Of a DNA stretch of 64,000 nucleotides, positions 1 through 11,143 are shown in pieces. This DNA is from Cladorrhinum sp. PSN259 (lineage: Eukaryota; Ascomycota; Sordariomycetes; Sordariales; Podosporaceae). Numbering within the stretch: position 1 is the stretch's first letter; each line of letters starts with the position of its first letter. The stretch lies in the NCBI GenBank assembly GCA_033725935.1, contig MU867084.1:310001-374000 (forward strand), written 5' to 3'. A model generated the notes under the pieces. That model worked only from the letters and a program-made list of their open reading frames with translations, was not told the origin of the DNA and did no database searches. The position numbers and the translations under genes are program-made.

Positions 1-1291
1 CGTTCCAGTCAACATGGTGCTCGATCCGAGCGAGAGCATCAATAACATGGGTAACCTCCGTGTCGATGTATTGAGTGCCCAGGACCTGCCCTCTGCCGAC
101 TCGAATGGAAAGAGCGACCCCTACGTCAAGTTTGAGCTTAACGGCCAGGAGGTCTACAAATCCAAGGTGCAGAAAAAGACGCTCTCTCCAGAGTGGAAGG
201 AGTTCTTCAATATCCCCATCCCATCCCGAGCAGCCGCCAAGTTCAAGGCGACGGTGTGGGATTGGGATTTTGCCGACAAGCCTGACTTTTTGGGAGCCAC
301 GGACATCAATTTGGAGCAACTCGAGCCTTTCAGGGGTCAAGAGTTCAAGTATACCTTGGATGGAAAGTCTGGCGTTCTGCGCCTTCGTTTGCTCTTCACT
401 CCAGACTACGTGACCAGAACCAGACAGGGTACATCAACCCTTACGGGAACATTCTCTGTCCCCGGCAGAATCGTCACCGGTGTTGCCGGCGTTCCCATCA
501 AGGGTGGTGTGGCAGTTGCAGGGGCCCTTGGTCACGGTGTCGGAAAGGGCGCTTCCTTCTTGAAGCGTGGCTTCCGTAGCAAGAAGGACGACTCGGACGA
601 CGACGTTGTTCCCTCGGCAGACATTCCTATTATCACCACGAACGGACCTGAGCCCACGACAGGCCTCGGAATGAAGAGATCGACCGGCCTCGCGTTCCCC
701 CCCCTTGAGACGAGACCACCAAGCCCTCCAGAGGACAAGACAGCCGGGTCAGCCATTAACGGCGGCGGCCTCTCGCTTCATCACACCCGGACCAGAAGTG
801 TGGGTGCCTCGTCGGTTCACAGTGCTATCATTCCTGGGACATCGTCAGGCACGGCCAGCTTCACTGTTGTTTCGGCCGCAGGCTTCCCTCCATCGTCAGA
901 TGTGTATGTGACAATCACGCAGGTCAGGGAGGGCAAGTCAAAGGTTGTCGGAAAGACTAAGCATCGCAAGTCATCAAGCGGGACTGTTACATTCGGTGAG
1001 ACATTCAAGATTGAGTGCAGTCCTGATGCGCAGTTCAAGATCGAGGCCAAGGAACACCACACCTTTGGCAGTGATGACCCGCTGGGTGAGACGCTTTACT
1101 TTGTCGACGACTCAAACTCGGGTCAGGAGAAGCAGGTCTCTGTTGGATCAGGCTCTGTGTGGATCAAGAGCTCATTTGTCCCTTTAGAGGAAAAGTACTC
1201 GCCCACTTCCGGAGATAGCCCCAAGTCAGCTACGAACTCGGGTATTCGAAGGAGCTTTCTTAGCAAGAGGGACGGGAAGCTTTCTTCATGA
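1..1291 (+). CDS. Tricalbin-like C2-domain protein, C-terminal part (5' end outside the window)
   Basis: The frame is open from base 2, so this is the end of a longer gene; the Met at 14 is internal. Known of the family: tricalbins (extended synaptotagmins) tether the ER to the plasma membrane, with an SMP lipid-transfer domain (not in this window) followed by C2 domains. Seen here: a C2 domain at about 45-400, with loop-1 acidic residues in LPSADSNGKSDPY and loop-3 acidic residues in DWDFADKPDFLG, so Ca2+-dependent membrane binding is likely. A Gly/Val-rich linker and a basic/acidic stretch (FRSKKDDSDDDVV) follow, then a second, degenerate C2-like domain at about 860-1180 (from GTASFTVVSAAGFPP). 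The tail is Ser-rich. The stop is TGA at 1289-1291. The order C2, Gly-rich linker, last C2 fits the C-terminus of filamentous-fungal tricalbins. Family confidence is high; which paralogue is unknown. Confidence 0.88.
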   Translation, partial: VPVNMVLDPSESINNMGNLRVDVLSAQDLPSADSNGKSDPYVKFELNGQEVYKSKVQKKTLSPEWKEFFNIPIPSRAAAKFKATVWDWDFADKPDFLGATDINLEQLEPFRGQEFKYTLDGKSGVLRLRLLFTPDYVTRTRQGTSTLTGTFSVPGRIVTGVAGVPIKGGVAVAGALGHGVGKGASFLKRGFRSKKDDSDDDVVPSADIPIITTNGPEPTTGLGMKRSTGLAFPPLETRPPSPPEDKTAGSAINGGGLSLHHTRTRSVGASSVHSAIIPGTSSGTASFTVVSAAGFPPSSDVYVTITQVREGKSKVVGKTKHRKSSSGTVTFGETFKIECSPDAQFKIEAKEHHTFGSDDPLGETLYFVDDSNSGQEKQVSVGSGSVWIKSSFVPLEEKYSPTSGDSPKSATNSGIRRSFLSKRDGKLSS

Positions 1292-2207
1292 CTAAGAAGA
1301 CGACGCAAGTGAAGACGAAAACTTTAACCCACTACTTGGCAGGGTTTTTGGGAGCATTTATGGAGTTTCGGTTTGCTTTTTGCGAAGGAAGGCAGGGAAG
1401 GATGGGGTGACAGGTGTCTTGCGTTTAGTCAGTTTTGGTTTGATACATGGTTCACGGGCTGGCAGGTGAAATACACTTTTGCCTTGGTTATTTTCTGGTG
1501 GATGGTGCAGATTGATTGTTGTTGTCTGGGAATCCCAAAAGTGTAATCTGTACAGTGCAGTATTGGGTCGAATTAATTCAAAGTATCAAATGTTACCCTA
1601 ACCATCAGTCCAGCCAACAAGGATGAAATGCTTCAATTTGTTGGTGCTCCACCAAGTCCCACAGGGCAATAAATCAACAATGGGTTGATAGATTTAACCC
1701 CTTTTCTTGGCGTTTTTTTAATCCCATGCGAACAGGGTCGACCGGGATCGTCGAAGCTGCAGCTGAAGCGGGACATGTCAATTCAATTCACGGAGTGGCG
1801 CCCGTGCGCTTAGCTCTTACTTTCCTTTCCATATTGCGGAAAGGGAGGTCCGAAACTCGTCACTTCTCTCATTCGGTTGTTTTTTTTTCTTCCCAAGGGT
1901 TTTTTGTCGAAACCGAGGAGGGTTGCAGAATCACCTTCAGCAATGTCTAGTTTATGACAAACCTGGCATTTTCTAACTTTCTTCTGCTCAAACCCTTTTT
2001 TTACTGTCCAGAATCCATTCGCTGTCGCAACCCCCCTCGGCCTGCGCCTGCTGCCAATTCCGTTCCTTCGTTCGTTCCTTTTCGCATACCCTATTGCGAG
2101 AGAAATACTCAGAAACGCGACAAGCAAAACTACAAAGCCGCAATCGCTTTTCTCTTTCTACGAGAAATTCAAAAATCATCCCCGACAATAACGAGCGAGA
2201 ACGAAAG
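1292..2207. other. Intergenic: tricalbin 3' flank and ELMO gene 5' flank
   Basis: The two flanking genes are in tandem on the plus strand. The distal half (about 1850-2150) is rich in T and C runs, as is common in fungal promoters and leaders. Several short upstream ATGs occur, for example at 1726 and 1954. I see no convincing gene. Confidence 0.6.
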
Positions 2208-4460
2208 ATGGACCAAGCCGACATACCCGCGCTCCTGAAGCGCCTAGCCTCGGACGAGGACGCCGCGCGCAAGATGGCAGTCTTTAAGCTGCAGTCGTCA
2301 ATAAACGACCCCGCCTTCGCCGACGTGTTCATTTCTTCTGGTGGTTTGGTCATACTCAGGCGGCTCATAATGACCACGGGGGGGAACACCCTGGCGTACT
2401 CGCTGCAGTCCCTGTCGAGGTTGTTGGAGGTCGACATGGGCTGGGATATATTCGAGGGACCCTCGGCGGGGGATCTGGTTGAAAGGGTGGTGGAGCTGAT
2501 CGTTACGAACCCGCTGGTTAATATTCTTAGAGGGGCCATGAGCATCTTGGTCGCACTGGTTGGACATACGGGGAGTAATAGTGGTGGGAGCGGAGGTGGT
2601 GGGAAGGTGCCCGGCACGTTTGGGTTCAGGGCTTTGAAGCCGGCCGTCGCTGTGTATCCGCAGTTCTTTGAGCTGGTTATTACGCAGCTGCAGAGCGCGG
2701 ACCACGCGCTATGCGGGAACGCGTTGATGTTGATTAATGCGCTTATTAGAGATGCGGTGGCGAGTGATGCGGCTTCCGGCATGGTGGGCAGCGGGAGAGG
2801 GGTCGGGGAGGATTGGAGCAAGTTCATCAAGCGGTTGCAGGATTTGGGGCTGATCAAGGCGGTTTACGCGCTGCTGCAGCAGAGCTCAAGCTTGCAGGAT
2901 CTGGCGCTGCCGTTGTTGGAGTTTCAGGGGCTGACCAAGGTGCTGTTGCGGAAGTGGAGGGAGGTGAGGGTTGATTTGGAGCGGCCGGAGCACAGGAGGG
3001 CATTGAAGGGGTTACATCTGGCCAGCGCGCCTGAGAGAAGGGTTGGTTTGCCGAATGGAGCAGAGGAGGCCGCCAAGACGACGACGGGGAGCAGGAAACA
3101 CAACCCGGAGAAGTGGAGGAGGCTCGGGTTCGAGACGGAGAGTCCGGCGTCGGAATTTGAACTGGCCGGATTCTTGGGCATGATGGACCTGACAGATTAT
3201 GTGAGGAAGAATGAGGATGGGTTTCAGAAGCTGTTGCTGGAGCAATCCACGTATCCGCTCAGCGAACGGTGCCCGATTGCGAGAGCAAGTCTGGCCGTGA
3301 CGATGATCCTCTATGATCATTTTGACGTTGACAAGTCGGATCTGGAGGATATCAGGGGATACCTGGCCATGAATGAGGGCAAGAACAACGATAAGCTGTT
3401 CCGCCCGCTACTGTTGCAGTGGTCGAGGCTGCACACAGCCGGTCTTCATGCTTTCTTTCGGATGTGGAAGGCGACGGGGGCACAGCGCGAGGACTTCGAC
3501 AAGGTCGCCGAGCTGGTTCGCATACTTATCGAGCAGGTGGTAGGTCAGGCAAGCCGGACCAAGGACGTCTTGGAGGTCGAAGATGACCTGCAAGAGTACG
3601 ATGCTGGACGACTGCGGGAACTGCAGATGGAGCTTCTCGAGTTGTCATTCGAAGATCAATGGGGAACTCACCTCTTTCAGGTGCGCGAGGAACTCCAGCA
3701 CGAGGCACTCCAATTCGTCAAGGAACAGCGCGTCCGTTGTCTTCTGCAGGGCTCCTGGTTCTCCAAGCCAATGCCGCGCACCCACAACGCCCATTCCCGC
3801 GAGAACAGCTACCACCGGCGGAGACTTTACCAGCCCTGGCGGTTCGCCAAACTGTCTCACAACCGTCGTTACCTCCACTACGCCGACTTTCCCGAGAAGC
3901 TTCCCTACGAACCGGGACTTGAAGTCTTGACTGAAAAGGTAGACCTCACCACGATTAGCTCTGTCGTATCCAACGTTTCTGCGCCAAATGAAACCGAACC
4001 CGTTGTGCCTCCTCCGCTCCCACAAGCAGACGGCGAAGGCGATAACAACAACAGTCCCTCCACGTACACTGCTCCGGCTTCACAGCAGCAACAGCAAAAG
4101 CCTACAACCAAAATTACCATCTACAGTTTTGCTGAGGATCTTCAACCACCCAAGGGGGGTGACGGGATGGGTGGTGGTGGTGGAGGAGGAGGAGGGGAAG
4201 CAAAAGAACAGCCCATCCTGACGCTCTTCCCACTTAATCACAGTCTGGCATCTGAATGGCTCGATGGACTGCTGATGCTGCTTAACCAGGCGCCCATCAC
4301 CTCCGAGACTAATAAGCTCGTGACGCTGGTGAGCCAGTACGGACTGAAGATTAGGTTGTTGAATGTGAGGTTGGAGCAGATGTATACGGGCCCTGTTGCT
4401 GGTGCTGGGGTTGTGCCCAGTCGTGAAGGAGTGGATGAGGATTATTTTTATGAGATTTGA
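2208..4460 (+). CDS. ELMO/CED-12 family protein
   Basis: Intronless, 750 residues. Known of the family: ELMO proteins pair with DOCK-type exchange factors to activate Rac-like GTPases and so steer actin and polarity. Seen here: an N-terminal helical, armadillo-like region (residues about 1-270); the ELMO domain (about 298-460), starting near HNPEKWRRLGF and containing GFLGMMDLTDYV, TYPLSERCPIARAS and LLQWSRLHTAGLHAFFRMW; and a C-terminal PH-like region (about 635-740, KITIYSFAEDL ... ASEWLDGLLMLL). A low-complexity linker with Pro, Gln and a run of nine Gly (near 4170-4195) lies inside the PH-like region. I chose the ATG at 2208 because conserved-looking sequence starts there (MDQADIPALLKRLAS). 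An in-frame ATG at 2094 would add 38 basic, low-complexity residues. Family call is firm; partners are inferred. Confidence 0.88.
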   Translation: MDQADIPALLKRLASDEDAARKMAVFKLQSSINDPAFADVFISSGGLVILRRLIMTTGGNTLAYSLQSLSRLLEVDMGWDIFEGPSAGDLVERVVELIVTNPLVNILRGAMSILVALVGHTGSNSGGSGGGGKVPGTFGFRALKPAVAVYPQFFELVITQLQSADHALCGNALMLINALIRDAVASDAASGMVGSGRGVGEDWSKFIKRLQDLGLIKAVYALLQQSSSLQDLALPLLEFQGLTKVLLRKWREVRVDLERPEHRRALKGLHLASAPERRVGLPNGAEEAAKTTTGSRKHNPEKWRRLGFETESPASEFELAGFLGMMDLTDYVRKNEDGFQKLLLEQSTYPLSERCPIARASLAVTMILYDHFDVDKSDLEDIRGYLAMNEGKNNDKLFRPLLLQWSRLHTAGLHAFFRMWKATGAQREDFDKVAELVRILIEQVVGQASRTKDVLEVEDDLQEYDAGRLRELQMELLELSFEDQWGTHLFQVREELQHEALQFVKEQRVRCLLQGSWFSKPMPRTHNAHSRENSYHRRRLYQPWRFAKLSHNRRYLHYADFPEKLPYEPGLEVLTEKVDLTTISSVVSNVSAPNETEPVVPPPLPQADGEGDNNNSPSTYTAPASQQQQQKPTTKITIYSFAEDLQPPKGGDGMGGGGGGGGGEAKEQPILTLFPLNHSLASEWLDGLLMLLNQAPITSETNKLVTLVSQYGLKIRLLNVRLEQMYTGPVAGAGVVPSREGVDEDYFYEI

Positions 4461-5937
4461 AGAAGGAGGAGGAAGGGGGATTGAAGACTTGAATGGTTTG
4501 TTAGTTTGTCTTTTTTGTTCGCGGCGGTTTTTTTTGGGTTTTTTTGGGTTTTCTTTACCCATTGTTCTTCTTTTTTTGTACTACTTTTATACCCCCTTTC
4601 TTTTCTAAGGCCACAATTGCTGTATTTTGCTTTTCTTTCTTCTTTTTTTTTTTTCTCGAGACCTACTTCAGTTTCTGATACCCCCGTGAAGAGATAAAAG
4701 ATATGGCGGTGGAGGACCTTGTGCATATGGTAGTTGAGGTGTTTGTTTTGTTATGTAAATAGTTTTCTAGAAGCCAAGATAAAAAGATGTCGGTACATGG
4801 AAATGGACAGAGGAAAGAAAGCAAGGGCCATTTAACATTTGAGATTTATGTGATTACCAAAAGGCAGCATATTCAGTTTCAACTTTCTTGAGTGGGATGT
4901 GGCTTTTTTCCCTTCCGAGTTGGTACAATTAGATATCTCGAAGGTGGAAAGACGAAAACATAAATCATGTGGTTCACATACTGCGGGTTTTATCCATCCC
5001 GTTATGAGGCTGTGATCGATTGCGAATCTAGGGCTCAAGCCTACATGTGGACGAATGTCCCATGTACATACATACATACCGTCGAACGAAGTGAGGATTG
5101 CTACGGTTGTACTTTGAGGGCTTACCCCCAATAACACAATAAAATATATATTCACTTCCACAGCTTTTTGAAACTCCTGAGCCAATACAGTCAGTGGTAT
5201 GTAATGAGAAAGATGTATGACCTCTCACCTGTTTGCTTTCTAGTAAATAAGTAGAAAGGTGATGAATCACAGGGCAGGGCTAGGAAAGATGATCAAGGGC
5301 AAAAGAGTTCGTCTCTGTGACCCTGCTATGTACTTAGAAACCCCCCTCCACTGATATAATGTTATGGATACCACACCATCCCAAAAAAGCCAAGCATCAT
5401 TTCTTTTTCTCAGATCTGAATCTCCCCTTTCCCATCTATAACGTAAAAGCTTTCCCCCCCCGGGCCTTCCTTCAAGTTTCCTTGGCACAAAAAAAAACTT
5501 GGCTTCGATCAGATCGTTTCTTGGCTTTTCGATTAAAGCTCTTGGCTTCGTTTTTCTTCTCCTTACCACAGAAAAGACGCACACACACCCCAAAAACAGT
5601 GAGGGAATCCCCGGTCCCGGTAACTCTGGCCAAGGCGGCCGGAAACGGGACCCCACAAACCCCGGGTACTATGTAAAGAAACTGGGGTCTGGGGTCCGGG
5701 TCTTGTTTGGGAGGAGGGACGACATCACAACACTGAACAGTCCAAAACTGCGCTAGGAATAAAGACGCATACGGTACTACTTGCTTGTCTGAGTGGTATC
5801 TGGTAAGTATCTAGCGTCTAAAAGATAGACCTTTAAACGTGGTCTAATTCCGAGTAAGCTCAGAGAAGGACATCCTTTCTCTCATACACAAAAAGTTGAC
5901 GCTAGAGACCCCAATCACAAAGTCTGCTATTGTAATT

Positions 5938-5973
<36 letters not shown>

Positions 5974-7035
5974 TCTACTCATTCACGCGGGCATGCTGAG
6001 ATCAGAGAGGGGCAGATCACCATTATCATCTATCCATGTTCAATTATTCAAAACTCGTAAGCACACAACAACAACAAACGCCAATCATGAATTGACTACT
6101 AGGTAAACCTAAGAAAACCTAGTTCAAACACATTCAACGAACCATACGACACCAATACAACCGATATACCCTCCCACACACCTCCTGATCAAACCCAAAA
6201 CTTCAAAGTCTTGGCTTTCCGTTTTGCCTCGCTCCCTCCTTCCCTCCCTCCCTCATCTTTCGCACATCTCATCCTTCAGACTGTGATTCTGGCATTCATT
6301 CTCGCACACGCCGGTTCCCACACCGGTTCCCCACAAAGGCAAGAAGATTAGGTAAAGATACATTGCACTAGAAAGTAGAACACAACCAAATTGACTCGAA
6401 GGCCAAAACTGTCAACCAACCTAGACCAATCACAACCAGATTAAACATGCACATTATACACTACACACACATATACATACATATGCATCCTCGGCTTCAC
6501 CGAGCGGCTGAATGGATATATGCACAACAGAAAAATAACCCAATCAAGAAAGAGAGAAAGAAAAAAGCTTGGTATGGGTAAAACATCAGATGAAAAAATG
6601 TTCTAGACCCGCCTTTGGTTCCCCCAACCAGTCACTGACGTCTGATCCCCGAACACTAGTCCGACGTCGCTTTATTTGCACCGAAACAACCTGATGAATA
6701 ACACCAACATGTCACAAGCAGTAGATAAAGAACAAAAAAAAAAAAAGACTGGTTTGAAAACCAAAACTCATTCCCACGTAAAATTTCGCTAGCTCTCAGG
6801 GGTATTTTACAACAATATGCCAACTCAGATCCCAAGTATCCCAACCACAGTTCTCATCATCCATATATCAGTAAGGTACGACACGACAGAAAAATAAATA
6901 TGTAAACCCGTTTAGGTCACCAGGGTGCTAATCCCCCTGTTGTTCCCGTACCCAAATTGTAAACCAAACCAAATAAAATAAATATGAACATAAGAACGCT
7001 TCAAGAAATTAAATAATAAACATCAACATCACTCT
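4461..7035. other. Intergenic between convergent ELMO and ammonium transporter genes
   Basis: About 2.6 kb lie between two convergent 3' ends. The content is AT-rich with T runs near 4510-4650, a C run at about 5455-5462, a CA microsatellite at 5942-5971 and CCTC repeats near 6230-6255. No open frame looks like protein. Long 3' UTRs or non-coding transcripts are possible but not shown. Confidence 0.6.
5942..5971. repeat. (CA)15 microsatellite
   Basis: Perfect dinucleotide run in the intergenic spacer, directly visible. Confidence 0.95.
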
Positions 7036-8725
7036 TTACTCATCTTTTGAGTTAGCGGCAGCCTTCTTCTCGAGGGTAGCCGGCTCTGACGGGGGAGTGC
7101 CTGGTGCGCTGACTGGTACGCTACCACGCGCAGTGTTGACGAGATCTTGGTGACCCTCAATGCCGTGTTGAGGAATGACAACAGCGCCATCTTCCCTCTG
7201 CTCCTTCTCAGCAGGGGTCCAAGCCAAGTAGTCGCGGCGAACCTCGACGTAGTCATAGGCGAACTCTCCATGCTGATCGTCATCCATACCGAGAAGCTCA
7301 GCCTCGGTGGAGGCACGAAGGTGGAGACCAGGAATCATGTCGATGGCCTTGGCGATGATGGCAGACACAACAAAGGTGTAGGCGGTAGCAGCGACGACAT
7401 AGGCGATCTGGATATAGAGCTGCTTGAAGTTTCTGTTGATGAAGCCACCGGGAACCTCCATGTTGACACCATCAAGACCGATAATGTAGTCGGCAGCGAA
7501 GAAACCGTTGAAGACGAGACCAACCATACCGCCGATTGCGTGTTCAGCGAACACATCGAGAGCGTCGTCGATGCGGAGATAGAACTTAACCTTAGTGCCA
7601 AAGTTGCAGCAAATGCCAGTAACAACGCCGAGAACAATGCTGGCCCAGGGAGTAATAACACCGGAAGCCGGAGTGGCAGCGACAAGACCTGAGATGGTAC
7701 CAGAGCACCAGCCGACCAAAGACCACTTCTTCGCGAGACGATAATCGAGGAGGCACCAAGTCATGGCGGCGAACATGGCTGTCAAGCAGGTGTTCCAGCA
7801 TGCCATGGCAGCACGGAGGTTGGCACCGAAGGCAGAGCCACCGTTGAAACCGAGCCAGCCAAACCAGAGGAAGATGGTACCGATAGTGATGAGCGAAATG
7901 TTGTGGGGGCGGAAGTTGAGCATCATCTTCTCGTTACGGCGACCGAGGACCCATGAGTAAGCGAGGGCAGACATGCCGGAACCGATTTCGACGGGGCCAC
8001 CACCTGCATAGTCAAAGACACCGTACTTGAAAGCCCAGCCGTTGGCACCCCAGGCCCAATAGGCGACAGGGCAGTAGACCAATGTAGCCCAGAAGAAGAT
8101 GAACACCATGGCAGGGATGACACGGCCACGTTCGGCAGTTGCTCCAATAACGAGTGCGGCGGTGACGGCGCAGAATTGCATCTATGCACCCCAGATCAGC
8201 TGATTACCCTTTTTGCATGAATCATATCTCTCGTGGCAAGTCTCACCTGGTAAAAAGAGTAAAGAAGCTCAGGAACGAGGGGGGAACCGGGTGATGGCTC
8301 GCCCAGTGTGTTGCGAAGACCAAACTTGTCGAGATTGCCGATGAAGCCGTTGGTTGCAGAGCTGCTAAGTGCCAATGAATAACCCCAGAAGTACCACTGG
8401 AAGACGATAACACTGAAAGACATCATGACGACCCAGATGAGCGACAAGGCAGACTTTCGGCGGGCGAGACCAGAGTAAAGGAAGGCGATACCAGGCACCA
8501 TGACCAGCACCATGGCCGACGAGATGAGGATATAGGCTTGGTCTCCCGCATTAAAGGGGAGGTTGAGGTTATCGACAGCTGATGGTGGAGCAATGTCATG
8601 GTCAGCACCGGTTGTGGGCCGTCAAAGAGAGAAGCATCAATTTTCTGCAGGATGTAAGAAGTTTGCTTACCTGGGTTAGTGCCGACATTGTCGGTACTTG
8701 TTGTACCTTCGTCGGTGGACGACAT
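7036..8725 (-). CDS. Ammonium transporter (Amt/Mep family)
   Basis: Three exons: 8725-8671, 8578-8247 and 8181-7036, giving 510 residues. Introns are 92 and 65 nt (GTAAGC..CAG and GTGAGA..TAG). The joins restore NPAVDNL and LLYSFYQMQFC. Known of the family: plasma-membrane ammonium uptake through about 11 helices. Seen: an N-terminal exoplasmic part; AFLYSGLARRKSAL after the first helix; the core FLWFGWLGFNGGSAFGAN; GLVAATPASGVITPWASIVLGVVTG; and EHAIGGMVGLVFNGFFA. The first pore His of the twin-His pair is replaced by Glu (GGGPVEIGSG, E194), while the second is kept (H343). That is the pattern of yeast Mep1/Mep3 rather than the Mep2 sensor type. The long cytosolic tail (from about residue 405) ends in a Pro/Ser/Ala-rich part. 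Nitrogen repression through GATA factors is likely; one CGATAG site lies near 9076-9081. Confidence 0.93.
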
Positions 8726-9033
8726 GGCGGGTCAATTGAGTCCACAAAGGGACTCCTCGGAAGCGGGAGGTGGATTAACGGAAAGAAAGAAAAAACAGAG
8801 AAAAAAAGAGAGGCCGGGACGAGGGTCGAGTCAGACGCGTGCTGTGCTACGAAAGAGACCCGAGGGTATTATGGATATGTGCGAACCCCGTGGGGATGTA
8901 ACTCCAGGCAAATTCAAAGAAGGAAGGCTGCAGGAGGTAGAGGAGGAGCCGTTGAAGGCTGGATGGTGATGTGTTTTGACACGAGACTGGGAACGAAAAA
9001 GCCAAAAGCCTCGACCGAGGGTGGGACAAAGCC

Positions 9034-9041
9034 TATATAAA
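9034..9041. promoter_or_regulatory. TATA-like element
   Basis: TATATAAA on the plus strand, about 310 bp upstream of the ammonium transporter ATG. On the transporter's own strand it reads TTTATATA, which could serve as its TATA element. In plus orientation it sits 85 bp upstream of the doubtful 173-codon frame at 9119. Which transcript it serves, if any, is unknown. Confidence 0.35.
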
Positions 9042-10990
9042 CGAAGGAGGAAAGGGTTCCATCCTAACGCAACGCCTATCGATGACAGAGTGGGGAGAGT
9101 GCCGGAGTCGACTGGAGCATGGATTGTGCACGCAGGTGCAAGGACCGGCAGCGGCAGGCACGAGGGGGTCTGCGGGCTCTCGTCCAGCTGCAGACACCGG
9201 ATACGCCTAGCGTGAGTCCCACCTCGAATCTCGAATCAGCGTTAAATCAGCGCCCGAGTTTCAATCGGGTGGGCTCGCAGACGCGGGAAATATCTGTCGA
9301 TGTCCCTGCTGGAGCCCTGGGAGCCCTGGGTGACTGTGGGAGCTCTCGCGGCGTCGGCCGTCCAAGACCGTCCCAGCCTGTCCGGGGTCATCCCGGCCAT
9401 TTGACAGGGCTTCTGCAAACAGCTAAGCGTCACTGCGGTACCGGGGTCTGGGTGGCGTTGAGGTGTGGGAGACCCCCGCTCTGGGAGTGGGTGGGAGGAC
9501 CTCCTCGAAAATCCCAACCTGGAACAATTGCACATGCGTCTCCAGTCTGTTTTGCCCTCCGACCGCCATTCTTTGCCATCACGTCCTGGGTGCCGTTATT
9601 TGACGATCGCTGGTGGATAGACACTTGCACACTACACTAGAACTGGCGGGGTATGTAGTCGGACAACGTGACGACGACGACACGAGGCATAGTGATGACG
9701 GCCTCTCTCCAAAATACCCCCACTTGATCGCTTTTGATACCACTCAGCTATGAGTTGACTGTCTGACAATTGTTGCGTCCAATCTGCTCGAAAGCTGCTT
9801 GCATTAGTTGACGCCCCCAAGAAAATAAACCCTTTGTGTGATATCAGCAGGCCTCGGACGTCAATTGGGCCATGGCAGACAATGCGTGTGGTCTGAGCTT
9901 TCGAGCAGAGATGTGTAAAATGATGGACAAACATCCAATTCATCAGCGGCGTCTCGCTGTTCCTGGTTCTCTAAGTGGGGGTCGCACAAGACACACGACC
10001 ACTCCGGCGGGTGATTGGTTTCTTGGAAACTTTCCAAATTGGAGGTGGCCAAGACCCTTCCCTCCACGAACCGCAACTTGCATAACATTGGTCGACTCGG
10101 ATGCTTTGGTATCTACATGAATATGCGTTGTTTTATTTTCATGTTTCATTTGCCAATATGAATGTCTCATTATCAACACTTCAAACGTTTTTCGTCATGT
10201 TCCCCCAGAGTGAGTGCCCGCTCGCCTTACCGAGATGAGATGCCGTCACCGGGTACACAACATCAACCTTATTGGCGATGGTGAGGCCATGAGGTGAGAC
10301 CCATTCACGGCTAGCACTCCGAGGGGGCTCCATCTCATGTCTGATGATGATCCTGATGGAGGGGTAGCTTACTGTGTGTCCGGCAAGTAAGACGTGCAGT
10401 CAAGACTAACGCCAATACCTCGCCCTAGACGGGCTTCATCCCGCATATGCATCCCACATCCCACACCAACACCACTCTAATCACCATTTGGAGATCGGAT
10501 TTTGGTTCCTGACCCAAGGCTGAAAGCCGTGGAGTGCACTGTTTGGAATCCTTTTGGGATCTTGGATGGGTTGTGATCGCCACCTTGCCTTGGCAGAAGC
10601 TTTAGCTGCAGCAACCTGCAGAGATTGACCTCCGAAAGACGGACCTGAGACACGGGAACCTTTGGCCATCGTTGATAATCGTGCAATGGAACCCTAGCAA
10701 GCGGATCTGGAAACGCAATGCCATGGGGAAGCTTAACGTGTTTTCTGGGTGCAGTCGGTTTTAGGTGTGGAGGGATGCATTTCTGTTACCAAATGGTTTG
10801 CACTGAGCGTTGAACCGCCTAGCCAAAATGCCGAGTCTGTCGAATCAGAGCCAACGATCTTTCTTATCAGGGCTCCGCTTTCTTCGACAGATCTTCCACG
10901 CATCCCGGCTACTTTTATTGCGGGGACAACTGTTGAACTGAAGCCAATACCGCGCCAGAGTTGCGACGACGTCAACAACCATTTTTCTGT

Positions 10991-10998
10991 TATATAAA
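10991..10998 (+). promoter_or_regulatory. TATA box candidate with CA-rich leader downstream
   Basis: TATATAAA is followed by about 170 nt rich in CTGC and CA repeats that end in CACAAACATG at 11174, a typical fungal 5' leader context. The ATG opens a frame of only 8 codons, and the next ATG (11193) one of 9-10. No good splice donor rescues either. It may be the promoter of a non-coding RNA or a relic. Confidence 0.35.
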
Positions 10999-11112
10999 GC
11001 CCGGGGGTAACGGATTAAAGAATCAGATTGTTCAGCAAGACTTGGCGACTCCTAATTTCTGAGATCATCTGTCTGCCTGCCTGCCTGCCACGCACCTCCC
11101 AAGCCGCCAGCC

Positions 11113-11143
<31 letters not shown>
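11113..11143. repeat. Interrupted CA microsatellite
   Basis: CA repeat with one AA interruption, preceded at 11073-11089 by CTGC repeats. Confidence 0.9.
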
